64,000 nt of DNA from Alphaproteobacteria bacterium (GCA_013298565.1 JAAFIC010000005.1:20494-84493); one strand, 5' to 3'. Positions 12,268 through 23,735 are shown, numbered from the stretch's first letter. Numbers and translations are program-made. The notes: a model not told the origin generated them from the letters alone.

Positions 12268-13591
12268 TATCGTCGAACGCCCCCAAGGGGTCGCTTCTCG
12301 TGGCGCTGCGCTCGGCGTCCACGCCACGGAAGAAGCTCAAAAGCGCCTGAAGCGGCGGTACGCCTCCGAATGGCGGTTTCGCGCCTACGGTCTTACCGCC
12401 ATTCTTATCTCGATCACTGCGCTCGCTGTGCTGCTCTGGAGCATCGTTGGTCAAGGCTATACGGCCTTCACCGCCACCACGATGAGCCTGACCGTTACCG
12501 TCGATCCGGCCCTGGCCGATCCCGGCGGCAAGCGCGCTCAAGATGACCTTCGCACGGGGGACTTCCAAGGGATTGCCCGTGCGGGCCTCCGCAGTGTGTT
12601 TCCCGATGTAAAAGAACGCAGCGATTTGCGCGCCCTCTACACCATTCTCTCGAACGGTGCGAGCGATGCCATCCGCGACCGCGTGCTGGATAACCCTGCC
12701 CTTATTGGTCAACAGATCACCGTCCGCATTCCTGTCGCGTCGGATTACGATATGTACGCCAAGGGTTTTGCTGCGAAAACGCCGAAGGGTGGCGAGTCTC
12801 GCCTCAGTCCGAAGCAGATCGCTTGGTTTGAAACGCTAAAGGCCGATGGCAAGATTCACAGCAGCTTCAACATTTGGTTCCTCACCAGCGGCGACAGCCG
12901 TCAGCCGGAACTGGCTGGGGTGGGCGGCGCGATTATCGGCTCGTTGCTGACGTTGGCGATTACCTTGGCGATTGCCTTCCCGCTCGGTGTTATGGCGGCA
13001 GTATATTTGGAAGAGTTTGCGCCAAAGAACCGCTGGACCGATTTGATCGAAGTGAACATCAACAATCTGGCGGCAGTGCCCTCGATTGTCTTCGGCCTCT
13101 TGGGGCTTGCTGTGTTCTTGAACGTATTCGGTCTGCCGCGCTCGGCCCCAGTGGTTGGCGGCGTCGTGCTGGCCCTCATGAGCCTGCCGATTATCATTAT
13201 CGCCTCGCGCGCCTCTTTGCGCGCCGTGCCCCCCTCTATCCGTCAAGCCGCTTTGGGGCTTGGTGCCAGCCGAGTGCAAGTGGTAACGCACCACGTGTTG
13301 CCGCTGGCCATGCCGGGCATTCTAACGGGTACCATCCTGTCGATGGCCCACGCCCTTGGCGAAACCGCACCGCTGCTGATGATTGGCATGGTCGCGTTCA
13401 TCGTCGATATCCCCTCGGGGGCGACGCAGGCCGCAACCGTGCTGCCCGTGCAGATTTATCTGTGGGCCGATAGCCCGGAACGCGGTTTCGTTGAAAAAAC
13501 CTCCGCCGCAATTATGGTTCTGCTAGCCTTTCTGCTGGCGATGAACGCGATTGCAATTTTCCTGCGTAAGAAATTCGAACGGAAGTGGTAA
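12260..13591 (+). CDS. pstA: Phosphate ABC transporter permease PstA
   Basis: Start [29 protein letters not shown]; 8-bp overlap with pstC. Confidence 0.92.
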   Translation: MTDIVERPQGVASRGAALGVHATEEAQKRLKRRYASEWRFRAYGLTAILISITALAVLLWSIVGQGYTAFTATTMSLTVTVDPALADPGGKRAQDDLRTGDFQGIARAGLRSVFPDVKERSDLRALYTILSNGASDAIRDRVLDNPALIGQQITVRIPVASDYDMYAKGFAAKTPKGGESRLSPKQIAWFETLKADGKIHSSFNIWFLTSGDSRQPELAGVGGAIIGSLLTLAITLAIAFPLGVMAAVYLEEFAPKNRWTDLIEVNINNLAAVPSIVFGLLGLAVFLNVFGLPRSAPVVGGVVLALMSLPIIIIASRASLRAVPPSIRQAALGLGASRVQVVTHHVLPLAMPGILTGTILSMAHALGETAPLLMIGMVAFIVDIPSGATQAATVLPVQIYLWADSPERGFVEKTSAAIMVLLAFLLAMNAIAIFLRKKFERKW

Positions 13592-13596
13592 TCTCC

Positions 13597-14406
13597 ATGT
13601 TGGCGACCGATACTCAAACCGCAGCCGCCCCGCACGCCGCACACGGCAAGCGCGTGAAGATGAAGGCCACCGAGGTCGAAGTCTATTACAGCGAAAAGCG
13701 GGCGTTGAACAAAATTAACCTAGACGTACGCGAGCATGAAGTAACGGCCCTCATCGGCCCGTCGGGTTGCGGCAAGTCCACGTTTCTGCGGACGATGAAC
13801 CGCATGAACGACGTGATCGACGGCTGCCGGATGGCGGGCAAGATCTTGCTCGACCAGCAAGATATCTACGATCCGAATATTGATGTCGTGCAGTTGCGCG
13901 CTCGCGTGGGCATGGTGTTCCAAAAGCCGAACCCCTTCCCCAAGTCGATCTACGATAATGTGGCCTATGGCCCCCGTATTCACGGCCTTGTGCGGTCTCG
14001 CGAAGAAACCGACGCGGTTGTGCAAAAGTCGCTCGAACGCGCGGGCCTGTGGAAAGAAGTGAAGGACCGTTTGCACGAAGGCGGCACCAGCCTTTCTGGC
14101 GGCCAGCAGCAGCGCCTGTGCATTGCCCGTGCGATTGCGGTTGATCCTGAAGTTATTCTGATGGATGAGCCATGCTCGGCACTCGATCCCATCGCCACCG
14201 CTAAAATCGAAGAGTTGATCGACGAGTTACGGACGAATTACACTATCGTTATCGTCACTCACTCGATGCAGCAAGCCGCCCGCGTGTCGCAACGCACGGC
14301 ATTCTTCCATCTAGGCGATTTAGTGGAAGTGGGCGATACCGCGCAAATCTTCACAAATCCGAACGACGAACGCACTCAGGGTTACATCACAGGCCGCTTC
14401 GGTTGA
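13597..14406 (+). CDS. pstB: Phosphate ABC transporter ATP-binding protein PstB
   Basis: Walker [10 protein letters not shown], signature LSGGQQQR. Confidence 0.95.
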   Translation: MLATDTQTAAAPHAAHGKRVKMKATEVEVYYSEKRALNKINLDVREHEVTALIGPSGCGKSTFLRTMNRMNDVIDGCRMAGKILLDQQDIYDPNIDVVQLRARVGMVFQKPNPFPKSIYDNVAYGPRIHGLVRSREETDAVVQKSLERAGLWKEVKDRLHEGGTSLSGGQQQRLCIARAIAVDPEVILMDEPCSALDPIATAKIEELIDELRTNYTIVIVTHSMQQAARVSQRTAFFHLGDLVEVGDTAQIFTNPNDERTQGYITGRFG

Positions 14407-14451
14407 GCCTTAAGGCCCCCTCTTAGGCCCCCTGGGTAGAAGGAAATTCCC

Positions 14452-15195
14452 ATGTCGAATGAACATATCGTCTCGTCCTTCGACGAAGAATTGCGCGCAC
14501 TCCATAAGTCGATCATGCAAATGGGCGGACTGGTGGAAGCCCAGATTGCGCAGTCGATGCAAGCAATGGGCCGCCGCGATAGCCAGCTTGCCTCTGCCGT
14601 CGTCGCCAATGACGCGCAGGTGGATGTTCTCCATCACGAGATCGACGAACAGGTTGTTCGCATGTTGGCCTTGCGGCAACCGATGGCGTCGGACCTACGC
14701 ACCGTCGTCGCCTCGCTCCGTATCGCCACCGATCTGGAGCGCATTGGTGACTACGCCGCCAATATCGCTAAACGCACGCTGGCCTTGAACGTGTCGCCCT
14801 CGGTGAAGCCTGCGTCGGGCGTGCTGCGGATGGGTAAAATTGTCCAGAGCATTGTTAATGACGTATTGGACGCTTACGCCGAACGCAATGCCGAGCGGGC
14901 GGATGCTATTCGTGCGCGCGATACAGAAGTCGATGAGTTATACACCTCAATCTTCCGCGAACTCCTCACCTACATGATGGAAGATCCGCGCAATATAACC
15001 GCCTGCACTCATGTGCTCTTCATGTCCAAAAACCTGGAGCGCATTGGCGATCATGCGACCAATATCGCCGAAACGATCTACTATATTGTGCGTGGCAAAG
15101 TTCCTGATGACGAGCGCTTGAAGGGCGACCTCTCCAGCATGACGGCGATGACCGCTACTGGCGAAACTTACGTCGCCGACAGTAAGGGAAATTAA
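14452..15195 (+). CDS. phoU: Phosphate signaling complex protein PhoU
   Basis: MSNEHIVSSFDEELRALHKSIMQMGGLVEAQ...DLERIGDYAANIAKR. Confidence 0.95.
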   Translation: MSNEHIVSSFDEELRALHKSIMQMGGLVEAQIAQSMQAMGRRDSQLASAVVANDAQVDVLHHEIDEQVVRMLALRQPMASDLRTVVASLRIATDLERIGDYAANIAKRTLALNVSPSVKPASGVLRMGKIVQSIVNDVLDAYAERNAERADAIRARDTEVDELYTSIFRELLTYMMEDPRNITACTHVLFMSKNLERIGDHATNIAETIYYIVRGKVPDDERLKGDLSSMTAMTATGETYVADSKGN

Positions 15196-15199
15196 AAGT

Positions 15200-15910
15200 A
15201 TGTCGCCAGTAACCCCGCTGGTGCTGGTCGTTGAGGACGAGACCGCGATTGCCACCCTGCTCCGATATAATCTGGAGCGGGAGGGCTTTCGCGTTTGTAT
15301 CGCCACCGATGGCGAAGAAGCGCTAATTATCGCCGCCGAGCAGAATCCCGATCTGGTGTTGCTGGATTGGATGCTGCCGATGCTTTCCGGTATTGAAGTC
15401 TGCCGCCGCTTGCGCCGCCTGCCGAACGCGCGGGCGACGCCGATCATTATGCTGACCGCGCGCGGCGAAGAAGGCGACAAAATCCGGGGCCTCGATAGCG
15501 GGGCTGACGATTATGTGACGAAGCCGTTCTCCGTGTCGGAGTTGATCGCGCGGGTGAAGGCGGTTCTGCGCCGTACGCGCCCTTCGGTGGATGGCGAAAG
15601 CCTGAATTTTGCCGATGTGATGCTGGATCTCGCCGCCCATCGGGTGCGCCGGAACAACCGCGATATTCACCTGGGGCCAACCGAATTTCGCCTGTTGCGC
15701 TATCTTATGGAGCATCCGGGCCGCGTGTTCAGCCGCGAGCAACTGTTGGATGCCGTGTGGGGCGCGGATGTTTATGTGGAACCGCGCACCGTGGATGTTC
15801 ATATCCGCCGCCTGCGGAAAGCCCTCAATGCCGAGGGCGAAACCGACATTGTTCGCACGGTTCGATCGGCGGGCTATGCTTTAGATGAAACTGTAGATGT
15901 TACGGGTTAG
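15200..15910 (+). CDS. phoB: Phosphate regulon response regulator PhoB
   Basis: Receiver (LVLLDWMLPMLSGIEVCR) and wHTH (GPTEFRLLRYLMEHPGRVFSREQLLDAVWG). Confidence 0.94.
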   Translation: MSPVTPLVLVVEDETAIATLLRYNLEREGFRVCIATDGEEALIIAAEQNPDLVLLDWMLPMLSGIEVCRRLRRLPNARATPIIMLTARGEEGDKIRGLDSGADDYVTKPFSVSELIARVKAVLRRTRPSVDGESLNFADVMLDLAAHRVRRNNRDIHLGPTEFRLLRYLMEHPGRVFSREQLLDAVWGADVYVEPRTVDVHIRRLRKALNAEGETDIVRTVRSAGYALDETVDVTG

Positions 15911-16078
15911 GTCAAGTTTGTTGCCCTTGTTTTGTCATAAATAGCGCATAGCTATGCACGTAACGCGGGTATGCCTTGATAGGCTCACGTAGATTTTTGC
16001 TAAAGAATGTTAAAATTATCTGTGTAAGATGGAGTCTCCGAGACTGCCTTAATATGTTTGCCCTTGGAGGGCTTAGGG

Positions 16079-17776
16079 ATGACGTTGGGTCGATTTTCAT
16101 TCAAAGATATGGGCGTTCAGCAACGCCTGATCCTGACATTTGTTGTGCTGGCGAGCATCATCGCCGTGGCTATTACCGCCAACGCTTATCGCGTGATCAA
16201 CGCGGCGCTGTTGCAGGGCGCTCAGGTTGACGTTGATCGCGGTTTAGATGTGATGAAGCAACTGGTCGATGGTCGTGGTGGGCGCTTCGAGATGGTTGGT
16301 GATGTCTTGACCCTCTCCGGTCTTCCGCTGGCGGGGGATACGACGTTAGTCGATAGCGCGAGTAAGATTTCCGGCGGGATTGCAACAATCTTTCAAAAAG
16401 ACGAGCGTATAACAACGACAGTGCAAAATCCCGAGGGTGGGGCTGCCATTGGCACGAAACTCGGTCAAGGCCCAGCTTACGACAGTGTTTTCCACGATAA
16501 GGCAGTTTACCACGGCTTAGTACAGATTTTGGGCGAGCCTTATTGGGCCGTTTATGATCCGATTATTGATAATTCTGGCCAAGTGATCGGTATTTTCTCC
16601 GTCGGTGTTCCGGTTTCGGGTGTGACCGAAGAGAGTAATCGCATTTTGCTCGAGAATTTGATGGGGGCGGTGTTGGCCCTTATTTTGGGGTCGGCGGTTG
16701 TTGCTGTGGTCGTGCGTTCGCAAATGCGCCGCGTCTCGCGGCTGACAGGTCTCTTCGCGGTGCTGCAAAAAGAACCGCAGGTGCTGACCCTGGAAGAGAG
16801 CAAGCGCACCGACGAAATTGGTGCACTCGCGCGGGCGCTGGTCGATTATTCGGCTCAACTCGAAACTGCGCGGCACTTGGCGGAGCAGGAGCAGCGCACG
16901 ATTCAGCGCCAAATAGCCCGTAAGCAGATGATTGAAGGGGCTATTGCCAGCTTTGGGAGCAGGATTGATGGCATCATCGCCACCGTGGTTTCATCGGCAG
17001 ACCAGCTTCAGCAGAACGCCGAAACTGTGAACACCAATGCCTTGATGACGTCGGAGCAAAGCAACGAAGTGGCCGTTGCCGCCGAACAGGCCACCGCCAA
17101 TGTGCAAACCGTAGCCTCCGCATCGGAAGAGTTGAATGCGTCAATTCGCGAAATCAACCGACAGGTCGCCGAAGCTGCCTGCATCGCGGGCGGTGCCGTA
17201 ACGGAAGCCGAGGCAACCGGCGCGATTGTTCGCACTTTGTCGGAAGCTGGGCAGCGTATCGGTGAAGTTGTTAGCCTGATTTCGGAAATCGCGGCCCAGA
17301 CCAACCTGCTGGCCCTCAACGCCACGATTGAAGCCGCTCGCGCGGGCGAGGCTGGTAAGGGGTTTGCGGTCGTGGCGAGTGAAGTGAAAAGCCTTGCCGG
17401 GCAAACCGCCCGCGCGACGGAGGATATTCAAAACCAAGTTGCCGCCATTCAAGCCGCAACCCAACATGCTGTAAACGCGATTGGCACCATTACCCACACG
17501 ATCAACCGGATTAACGATATTAATCTCGGGGTGAAGGCAGCGATGGAAGAGCAGGGTGCCGCTACGTCGGAAATCGCCCGTAACGTCACCGAGGCGGCGG
17601 GCAGCACGCAGAATGTGACCGTCATCACGATTTCCGTTACCACAGCGGCGGTGCATACCGGCAGCATGGCCAGCGAAGTTCTCTCCGCCGTCGGCAACCT
17701 AACCGAGCAAGCCGATACGTTGAGAAACGAAGTGAAGCTGTTCTTGGGGAAAGTCCGTGAGGATGATGCGGCTTAG
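16079..17776 (+). CDS. Methyl-accepting chemotaxis protein with periplasmic cache-like sensor
   Basis: [27 protein letters not shown]; signaling tip [38 protein letters not shown]. Confidence 0.92.
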   Translation: MTLGRFSFKDMGVQQRLILTFVVLASIIAVAITANAYRVINAALLQGAQVDVDRGLDVMKQLVDGRGGRFEMVGDVLTLSGLPLAGDTTLVDSASKISGGIATIFQKDERITTTVQNPEGGAAIGTKLGQGPAYDSVFHDKAVYHGLVQILGEPYWAVYDPIIDNSGQVIGIFSVGVPVSGVTEESNRILLENLMGAVLALILGSAVVAVVVRSQMRRVSRLTGLFAVLQKEPQVLTLEESKRTDEIGALARALVDYSAQLETARHLAEQEQRTIQRQIARKQMIEGAIASFGSRIDGIIATVVSSADQLQQNAETVNTNALMTSEQSNEVAVAAEQATANVQTVASASEELNASIREINRQVAEAACIAGGAVTEAEATGAIVRTLSEAGQRIGEVVSLISEIAAQTNLLALNATIEAARAGEAGKGFAVVASEVKSLAGQTARATEDIQNQVAAIQAATQHAVNAIGTITHTINRINDINLGVKAAMEEQGAATSEIARNVTEAAGSTQNVTVITISVTTAAVHTGSMASEVLSAVGNLTEQADTLRNEVKLFLGKVREDDAA

Positions 17777-18660
17777 GGGCGACGAGACGGCACAGGCGGC
17801 GGTTGGGGCTGGCGAGCGAGCAGAACCGCCCCTTGCACTGCCGTTCCCAAGGGGCGCAACAGGCGCGGCGTGATTTCTGGCGCAAGGTAGGCGCTGATTG
17901 CGGGGGCCAGACTGCCGCCGAGCGCCACCGGCAGCCGAGCGCTCGGGTCGGCGGCGGCAATCATGGTGCCAATCTCGTTGGCGGCTTCCCGCATCAAGAG
18001 GCAGGCCAACTCGTCCCCCGCTTCGGCCATTTCGACAATCAGCGGGGCAAATTCAGCGAACTGCGCTTGGGTCGCCGTGCCAAGCGTGGCGAAGAACGGC
18101 TCCCACGCGCCGCCCCAGAGGCTAAAACACAGGCGCGTGAGCGGCTCCCAGGCGCTACGGCCGTCAAGCGCGCGCTGAGTAAGGTTCACCAGCAGCAGCC
18201 CAAGCCAAGCACCGCTGCCTTCATCCCCGCTGGGAAAGCCCCAACCGCCGATTTCAAACCATTCTCCTGCTTCAGGGCGGGCGGCTGCAACCGAGCCGGT
18301 GCCAATCGCCACCGACACCCCCGGCGCAAGACCCAGCGCACCGACGAGGGTAGTGTAGGAATCGGTGCAAACCCACGCAGGCACGGGCAGCGGGTTCAAA
18401 GCCTCGAACAAATGCCGTTGGGCCGGAAGATTGACCCCGGCGAGACCTAGCACGATGCGCGCGTCGTGCAGCGTATCGGAATGCTGGCCGAGCGGGGCGA
18501 GGGCCGCCGTCAGGGTTTGCAGAATTGCGTCCCAGGCTTGCCCAATTCCTTGACTGAGGCCCGATGCTGGCCCGCGCGCTTGTGCGAGAATGCCCCCGTC
18601 TTCGGCTTCGATCCTCACTCGGGTACCGCTGCCCCCGCCGTCGATGCCGATATAGATCAT
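17773..18660 (-). CDS. BadF/BadG/BcrA/BcrD-type ATPase (GlcNAc kinase-like)
   Basis: [34 protein letters not shown]. Confidence 0.85.
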   Translation of the reverse strand: MIYIGIDGGGSGTRVRIEAEDGGILAQARGPASGLSQGIGQAWDAILQTLTAALAPLGQHSDTLHDARIVLGLAGVNLPAQRHLFEALNPLPVPAWVCTDSYTTLVGALGLAPGVSVAIGTGSVAAARPEAGEWFEIGGWGFPSGDEGSGAWLGLLLVNLTQRALDGRSAWEPLTRLCFSLWGGAWEPFFATLGTATQAQFAEFAPLIVEMAEAGDELACLLMREAANEIGTMIAAADPSARLPVALGGSLAPAISAYLAPEITPRLLRPLGTAVQGAVLLARQPQPPPVPSRRP

Positions 18661-19451
18661 TCCGGGGTATCCTCTTTCAGAATATGCTGAAGCCCCGCCA
18701 AAGCTGCCGCGACAGTGCCGTGGCGGGCGTAGGCGGCTTCCAGGGCCTGAGCTTGCGGCATAACTGCCGCTCGCACCCTCTCATGCCCGAGAGTATCCGG
18801 CGTAATCAACCCGGTCATTGTCTGTAGCCAGAGCGACACGATGGACAGATCGGTAGGGATTTCCTGAGCGATGAGCAGTGCGAGCGACGCCACCGCGCCA
18901 AGCCCGCCCACCGCAGCCCCCCCATCCACGGCGGCAACGGCAACAATCCAGCGCTGTGCCGCCATTGCCCATAGCCGCCGCAAAGTAACGGGCGGCGGCG
19001 CACTCAGCAAATGCGGCTGAAGGCTGGCCAGCAAAACGCGGCAGCCTTCCGGGTCGAACGCCGCCCGCCCGGCGACAAAATGGAAAATTGCAACCCCCCA
19101 ATGAGCTTTCAGCGCGTCTTCGCCAGGGTGGCGCTCGGCGTGGTCTGCCAGATCGTCCACGAACCGCCGGGCGGTGATAGGATCGAGGCTCACCCAGCGC
19201 TCCACCCAGGCACAGACACTCATCGACCAGCCCGCGCGCGCGGTTGGATCGTCGGCAAGGCTTTTGCCCAAGGTCTCTAGCCGCCCGCGCGCGGCCTCCG
19301 GGTCATGCCCCATCTGGCGAATTATATCTTCGACTAGGGCGAGCGTGCGGCGTTCCCGCCACTCTTGCGGCAGGTGGCGCATAAAGGAAAACGCCCCGGC
19401 ACCTCCGTCCGATTTTTCTGTTACCGTGTCCGCGATCTTCTGTTGCTCCAT
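18657..19451 (-). CDS. Hypothetical protein, overlapping start of the BadF-type gene
   Basis: Long ORF with 4-bp overlap to the downstream gene; no family recognised. Confidence 0.7.
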   Translation of the reverse strand: MEQQKIADTVTEKSDGGAGAFSFMRHLPQEWRERRTLALVEDIIRQMGHDPEAARGRLETLGKSLADDPTARAGWSMSVCAWVERWVSLDPITARRFVDDLADHAERHPGEDALKAHWGVAIFHFVAGRAAFDPEGCRVLLASLQPHLLSAPPPVTLRRLWAMAAQRWIVAVAAVDGGAAVGGLGAVASLALLIAQEIPTDLSIVSLWLQTMTGLITPDTLGHERVRAAVMPQAQALEAAYARHGTVAAALAGLQHILKEDTPE

Positions 19452-19543
19452 CCCTACTCAGCCTCCCCACTCAGCCTGGAATTGTGTGAAAATTTCCAGC
19501 GCCGATATGGTCAAGCCGGGGGCGCTATGGCACAATTGGCCTG

Positions 19544-20821
19544 ATGACTGCATTTTCCTTTCCTCCTCCTCCGATCCCGCCGAACGAGGCCGCGCGCTTA
19601 GAAGAGCTTCATACCTTCTGCGCGCTCGATACGCCGGACGATCCGCGCCTGGACCACTTGGTGCAACTGGCAACGCGCTTGCTAGAGTGCCCTATAGCGC
19701 TTGTTAGTCTTCTCGATTCAGATCGGCAATGGTTTAAGGCCAAAATTGGCATTGATGCCAAGGAAACCCCGCGCCGTATTGCTTTTTGCGCTTACGCCAT
19801 CTTGGACGATGACGTGATGATTGTGGAGGATGCTTCAGCCGATCCTCGGTTTATGAGCAATCCGCTCGTGACGGACCCTCCTTATATCCGCTTCTATGCC
19901 GGCGCGCCGCTTATCTCTGCAACGGGGTTTAGGCTGGGAACCCTGTGCGTGATCGACCAATGCCCGCGCAGCTTTACCGATGCTCAGTGCAGTTTGCTGA
20001 AGCAACTAGCAGAAATGGCGGTCGATACGCTCGATCTGCACCGCATCCTTCAGAAAACCCGTCAGGATAATCTGACCCGCACGCGCTTCTTGTCTAGCCT
20101 CAGTCACGAATTGCGAACGCCACTGAACGCCATTATGGGGTTCAGTGAAATGATTTTACTGCAATCGCCGACCGATAGGGTGGCAGATTACGCGCGCACA
20201 ATCCACCAAGGCGGCACCGGCTTATTGCAACTGATTGATGATATTCTCGACTATGGTCAAATCGAGGCCGGGGAGCGCCCCGTGAGCGTTGAGCCGCTGG
20301 ATTTGGATGGGGCAATTCTCGCCGCTGTCCGGCAGGTGCGCCCCCTTGCCGACCGGCGGCAGGTTTTCGTGCACCTCGCCTTGCCGACACTGCTGACCGT
20401 CAAAGTCGATGCCTCGGCGCTGCATCAGGTGCTGGTGCATATCCTGGAAAACGCCCTGAAATTCACGCCCGCCAACGGCACCGTAAAGGTTGCGGCGCAT
20501 AAAGCCGAAGCGTGGGGGGAAGAAGAGTGGGCCAACCTAACGATTGCCGACACCGGCATCGGCATTCCGGCAGAAACCTTAGCGAAACTGGGCGATCCGT
20601 TCTTGCGACCCGATAGCACGCTTACCTCCTCCGAGCGCGGGGCCGGCTTGGGAATTGCCCTCTCGCGGCGGCTGTTGCAGGCTATGGGCGGTTCGGTGGC
20701 TTTTACTAGCAAGCTCCATCACGGCACGCGCGTTACCTTGCGGTTGAAGCTCGCGCCAGGGGGGCTTGCCCCAGCGCCAGAGACGTTGCCCCGAAGCGTG
20801 CTCGGTATAGATCCGGCGTAA
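19544..20821 (+). CDS. GAF-domain sensor histidine kinase
   Basis: N-terminal GAF; FLSSLSHELRTPLNAIMGFSEMI; HATPase motifs. Confidence 0.9.
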   Translation: MTAFSFPPPPIPPNEAARLEELHTFCALDTPDDPRLDHLVQLATRLLECPIALVSLLDSDRQWFKAKIGIDAKETPRRIAFCAYAILDDDVMIVEDASADPRFMSNPLVTDPPYIRFYAGAPLISATGFRLGTLCVIDQCPRSFTDAQCSLLKQLAEMAVDTLDLHRILQKTRQDNLTRTRFLSSLSHELRTPLNAIMGFSEMILLQSPTDRVADYARTIHQGGTGLLQLIDDILDYGQIEAGERPVSVEPLDLDGAILAAVRQVRPLADRRQVFVHLALPTLLTVKVDASALHQVLVHILENALKFTPANGTVKVAAHKAEAWGEEEWANLTIADTGIGIPAETLAKLGDPFLRPDSTLTSSERGAGLGIALSRRLLQAMGGSVAFTSKLHHGTRVTLRLKLAPGGLAPAPETLPRSVLGIDPA

Positions 20822-21776
20822 TCCCCGAAGCCCGCCGAAGCGCGCGCGTGAGCGAATCGACCGAGCCGAACCCCGCCGCTGCCGCAATCGCCGTTATGCT
20901 GTAATGGGTCGTTTCGAGCAGCAGTCGTGCCCGCTCCAGCCGCAGAGTTTCCACATAGCGCGCCGGAGTCTGGCCGGTGCGGGCGCTGAAATGGCGCATA
21001 AAGCTACGCTCGGTTAGCCCAATCCGCGCCGCAAGCGTGGGTACGCGCAAATCGTCGCCAGAATGGGCCGCCATCCAGGTGAGCAAATCGCCTAGTTTTC
21101 CCTCCGCTGTTCGCTCTGCCGAGCGGGCTTGCGCGGCGAGCAGGCTGGAGAACTGCGACTGGCCCCCAGGGCGGCGCAGATACAGCACCAGTTCCCGCGC
21201 CACCGCCAGGGCAATCTGCTGCCCCAAGTCGGCTTCGACCAGCGCCAACGCCAGATCAATCGCCGCCGTAATCCCTGCTGAACTATAGAAGGGCGGGGCG
21301 CTCACGTAGATTGCATCCGGCTCTACGTGAATGTCCGGGTAGCGCGCGGCAAGCTCCGCACAAGAATGCCAGTGGGTCGTCATCCGTCGCCCGGCCATCA
21401 GCCCGGTTTCTGCCAGCAAGAACGCGCCCGTGCAGACGCTAGCGACGCGGCGACAGGTAGGGGCGTGGTCCCGCACCCACGCGGGCAGAACGCCTTCCGC
21501 CACCGCCCGTTCCACGCCGGGATTACCGCCGACGATGAGCAGCGTATCGACCCCCTCCGGCACGGCTGCCAGCGGAACCGTTGGCCCTAGCGACAGACCG
21601 CAACTGGTTGGCACCGCGCCGCCCGCAACCGAAGCATGGAGAATGTGATAGGGGCGCGGCGCGTCCGCCCCTTGCATCGCGGCAAAATGGGCATTTGCCT
21701 TCGTGAACACTTCCGTCGGCCCTAGGCAGTCGAGGCTTTGGCACTGGGGGAAGACCAGAATCACTAGGGTTCGCAT
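20733..21776 (-). CDS. GlxA family transcriptional regulator (DJ-1/PfpI plus AraC HTH)
   Basis: MRTLVILVFPQCQSLDCLGPTEVF...SVCTGAFLLAETGLMAGRRMTTHW...C-terminal AraC HTH. Confidence 0.92.
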   Translation of the reverse strand: MRTLVILVFPQCQSLDCLGPTEVFTKANAHFAAMQGADAPRPYHILHASVAGGAVPTSCGLSLGPTVPLAAVPEGVDTLLIVGGNPGVERAVAEGVLPAWVRDHAPTCRRVASVCTGAFLLAETGLMAGRRMTTHWHSCAELAARYPDIHVEPDAIYVSAPPFYSSAGITAAIDLALALVEADLGQQIALAVARELVLYLRRPGGQSQFSSLLAAQARSAERTAEGKLGDLLTWMAAHSGDDLRVPTLAARIGLTERSFMRHFSARTGQTPARYVETLRLERARLLLETTHYSITAIAAAAGFGSVDSLTRALRRASGITPDLYRARFGATSLALGQAPLARASTAR

Positions 21777-21892
21777 CGCGCCGCACTCCGATAAACGTAT
21801 TTGGCAGAATATGCGGCTTTAATGTCCTTTCTGACAACCAAGGATCGGCCTACGCTGAAAGCCTATTCTTGCGCCCTGTCGAAAGGTTACCC

Positions 21893-23101
21893 ATGACCGC
21901 CGCTTCTGCTTTCTCACCCTTGGCCCGTCGTACGGCGATAACCTTAGCCGTCTCGCAGTGCCTTTATTTCTGCGCTATCGCCATCGGCCTTACGCTGACG
22001 GGGTTGGTGGGGAGTCAACTCGCCCCGCGCGCCAGCCTCGCCACCTTGCCATTTGCCGTACTGACCCTCACGTCGGCGGCGACCACTGTGCCGCTATCGT
22101 TGCTGATGGGACGGGTTGGGCGGCGGCCTGTGTTTATGCTGGGGGCGTTCGGGGCGATTGTGGGCGGAATTTTGGCGGCAGCGGCGATTTTTCAGCGCGA
22201 TTTTTTCTTATTCTGCGTCGGCAATGCCTTGCTTGGGCTGTTTCAGGCCAGCGCGCAGTATTACCGCTATGCGGCAACCGATGCCGTGCCGGAGGCCGCT
22301 GGGAAAGCGCGCGCCCTCTCTTGGGTCATGATCGGCGGCTTGGTCGCGGCCTTCCTGGGGCCGCAGATTGCGGCGATGTCGCGGGATTTTTGGGCGATTG
22401 TGCCTTTCGCTGGCTCCTATGGCGCGATTGCGGCCCTGGGCGGGGTCGCAGTTCTCGTGCTCGCAACGCTACCGTTACAGCCGGTGAGCCAAGCTGCCAG
22501 CGGCGAGGCCCGCCCGCTCGCCGATCTTGCGTTTCAGCCGAGTTTTCTGCTCGGGCTGGTCTGCACGGCGTTAGCGTTTGGAATCATGACCTTCGTCATG
22601 ACGGCCACGCCGCTGGCGGTGATCGCCTGCGGGTTTTCCGTCGATGCCTCGGCGGGTGTGATCCAGGCCCATCTGGTCGGCATGTTTGCGCCGGCGTTTT
22701 TTACGGGCAAGCTAATTGGGCGCTTTGGTGTGGTGCCGATTTTACTAGCCGGGCTGGGGTTATTCGGTATCAGCGCCGCCGTTGGCCTTGCCGGGCTAAC
22801 GCTGCCGTATTTCACTGTTGCCCTGGTGCTGAGTGGGGTTGCCTGGAACGCCCTGTTCGTGGGCGGCTCGACGCTGATCGCTCAATCGGCCAGCGCGCCG
22901 AAGGACCGCGCCCGCCTGCAAGCCTTGTCGGAGTTCAGCGTTTTCGGTCTTTCGGCATTAGCTGCCGTAAGTGCAGGGCCGGCGCAAGTGAGCCTTGGGT
23001 GGGCATCGGTGTTGGGCGCGACCTTTGCCCCCCTAGCCCTGCTCGGTATCGCGGTGCTGGCCTTTCGCGTGACCAAGGGCCGCCGCGCCACGGCATCATA
23101 A
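21893..23101 (+). CDS. MFS transporter
   Basis: Multi-TM; LLMGRVGRRPVFMLGAFGAI. Confidence 0.9.
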   Translation: MTAASAFSPLARRTAITLAVSQCLYFCAIAIGLTLTGLVGSQLAPRASLATLPFAVLTLTSAATTVPLSLLMGRVGRRPVFMLGAFGAIVGGILAAAAIFQRDFFLFCVGNALLGLFQASAQYYRYAATDAVPEAAGKARALSWVMIGGLVAAFLGPQIAAMSRDFWAIVPFAGSYGAIAALGGVAVLVLATLPLQPVSQAASGEARPLADLAFQPSFLLGLVCTALAFGIMTFVMTATPLAVIACGFSVDASAGVIQAHLVGMFAPAFFTGKLIGRFGVVPILLAGLGLFGISAAVGLAGLTLPYFTVALVLSGVAWNALFVGGSTLIAQSASAPKDRARLQALSEFSVFGLSALAAVSAGPAQVSLGWASVLGATFAPLALLGIAVLAFRVTKGRRATAS

Positions 23102-23102
23102 A

Positions 23103-23124
23103 AAGGGGGGCCTTTGCCCCCCTT
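23103..23124 (-). terminator. Rho-independent terminator for trxA (bidirectional position)
   Basis: AAGGGGGGC-CTTT-GCCCCCCTT; followed by a T run on the minus strand. Confidence 0.8.
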
Positions 23125-23129
23125 GAAGA

Positions 23130-23450
23130 TTACAGCGCGCTGGTTAGCCACGCTTGCAGCATTGATTTAGGCAAAGCCCCAACCTTTTGCGCCACAACCT
23201 GACCGTTCTTGAACAGCAGCATAGTGGGAATACCGCGCACGCCATATTTCGTTGGCGTGGCAGGGTTTTCGTCGATGTTCACCTTAGCAATAGTTACTTG
23301 GCCTGCAAGTTCAGTGGAGATTTCTTCCAGCGCTGGCCCAATGGCCTTACACGGGCCGCACCACGCCGCCCAAAAATCGACCAGCACTGGGCCGGGGGCA
23401 TTGAGAACATCGGCATCGAAGCTGGCATCGGTAACGGCAACAGTCGCCAT
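23130..23450 (-). CDS. trxA: Thioredoxin
   Basis: [18 protein letters not shown] (WCGPC active site). Confidence 0.96.
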   Translation of the reverse strand: MATVAVTDASFDADVLNAPGPVLVDFWAAWCGPCKAIGPALEEISTELAGQVTIAKVNIDENPATPTKYGVRGIPTMLLFKNGQVVAQKVGALPKSMLQAWLTSAL

Positions 23451-23598
23451 GATTTTTTCCTTTGAGAGAGCCGGGGTCGCCAGCTTGAATAAGGCAAACT
23501 TAGGGAGACACTTACCCCAGCGTCAACCACCTTGGCCGTTTATCACTGGCACCTTCGCGGCCCGGTGCGTCTGTTGGGGACGCGACCGTTCTTGCCGT

Positions 23599-23735
23599 TA
23601 GAGCTGCGTGCGTTAAGTCGGACGCAGCTCTAGAGGCCGCCATTGCGGCGGCGGCCAAGGGCGCGGATGCGCCCGCCCGGCGAGGGCTAAAAAATAACCT
23701 ATAACGTCGTGCGTCTAATTTAACGCACGACGCTA
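23599..23735. repeat. Modular hairpin element, copy A (composite)
   Basis: TAGAGCTGCGT-12nt-ACGCAGCTCTA, then a GC-rich core with 44 bp (23647-23690) identical to 37998-38041, then CGTCGTGCGT-8nt-ACGCACGACG. Confidence 0.9.

Noticed and set aside
10999-12327. 442-aa minus-strand ORF opposite pstC
   Set aside because: Composition typical of antisense to a GC-rich membrane protein gene; pstC on the plus strand is clear
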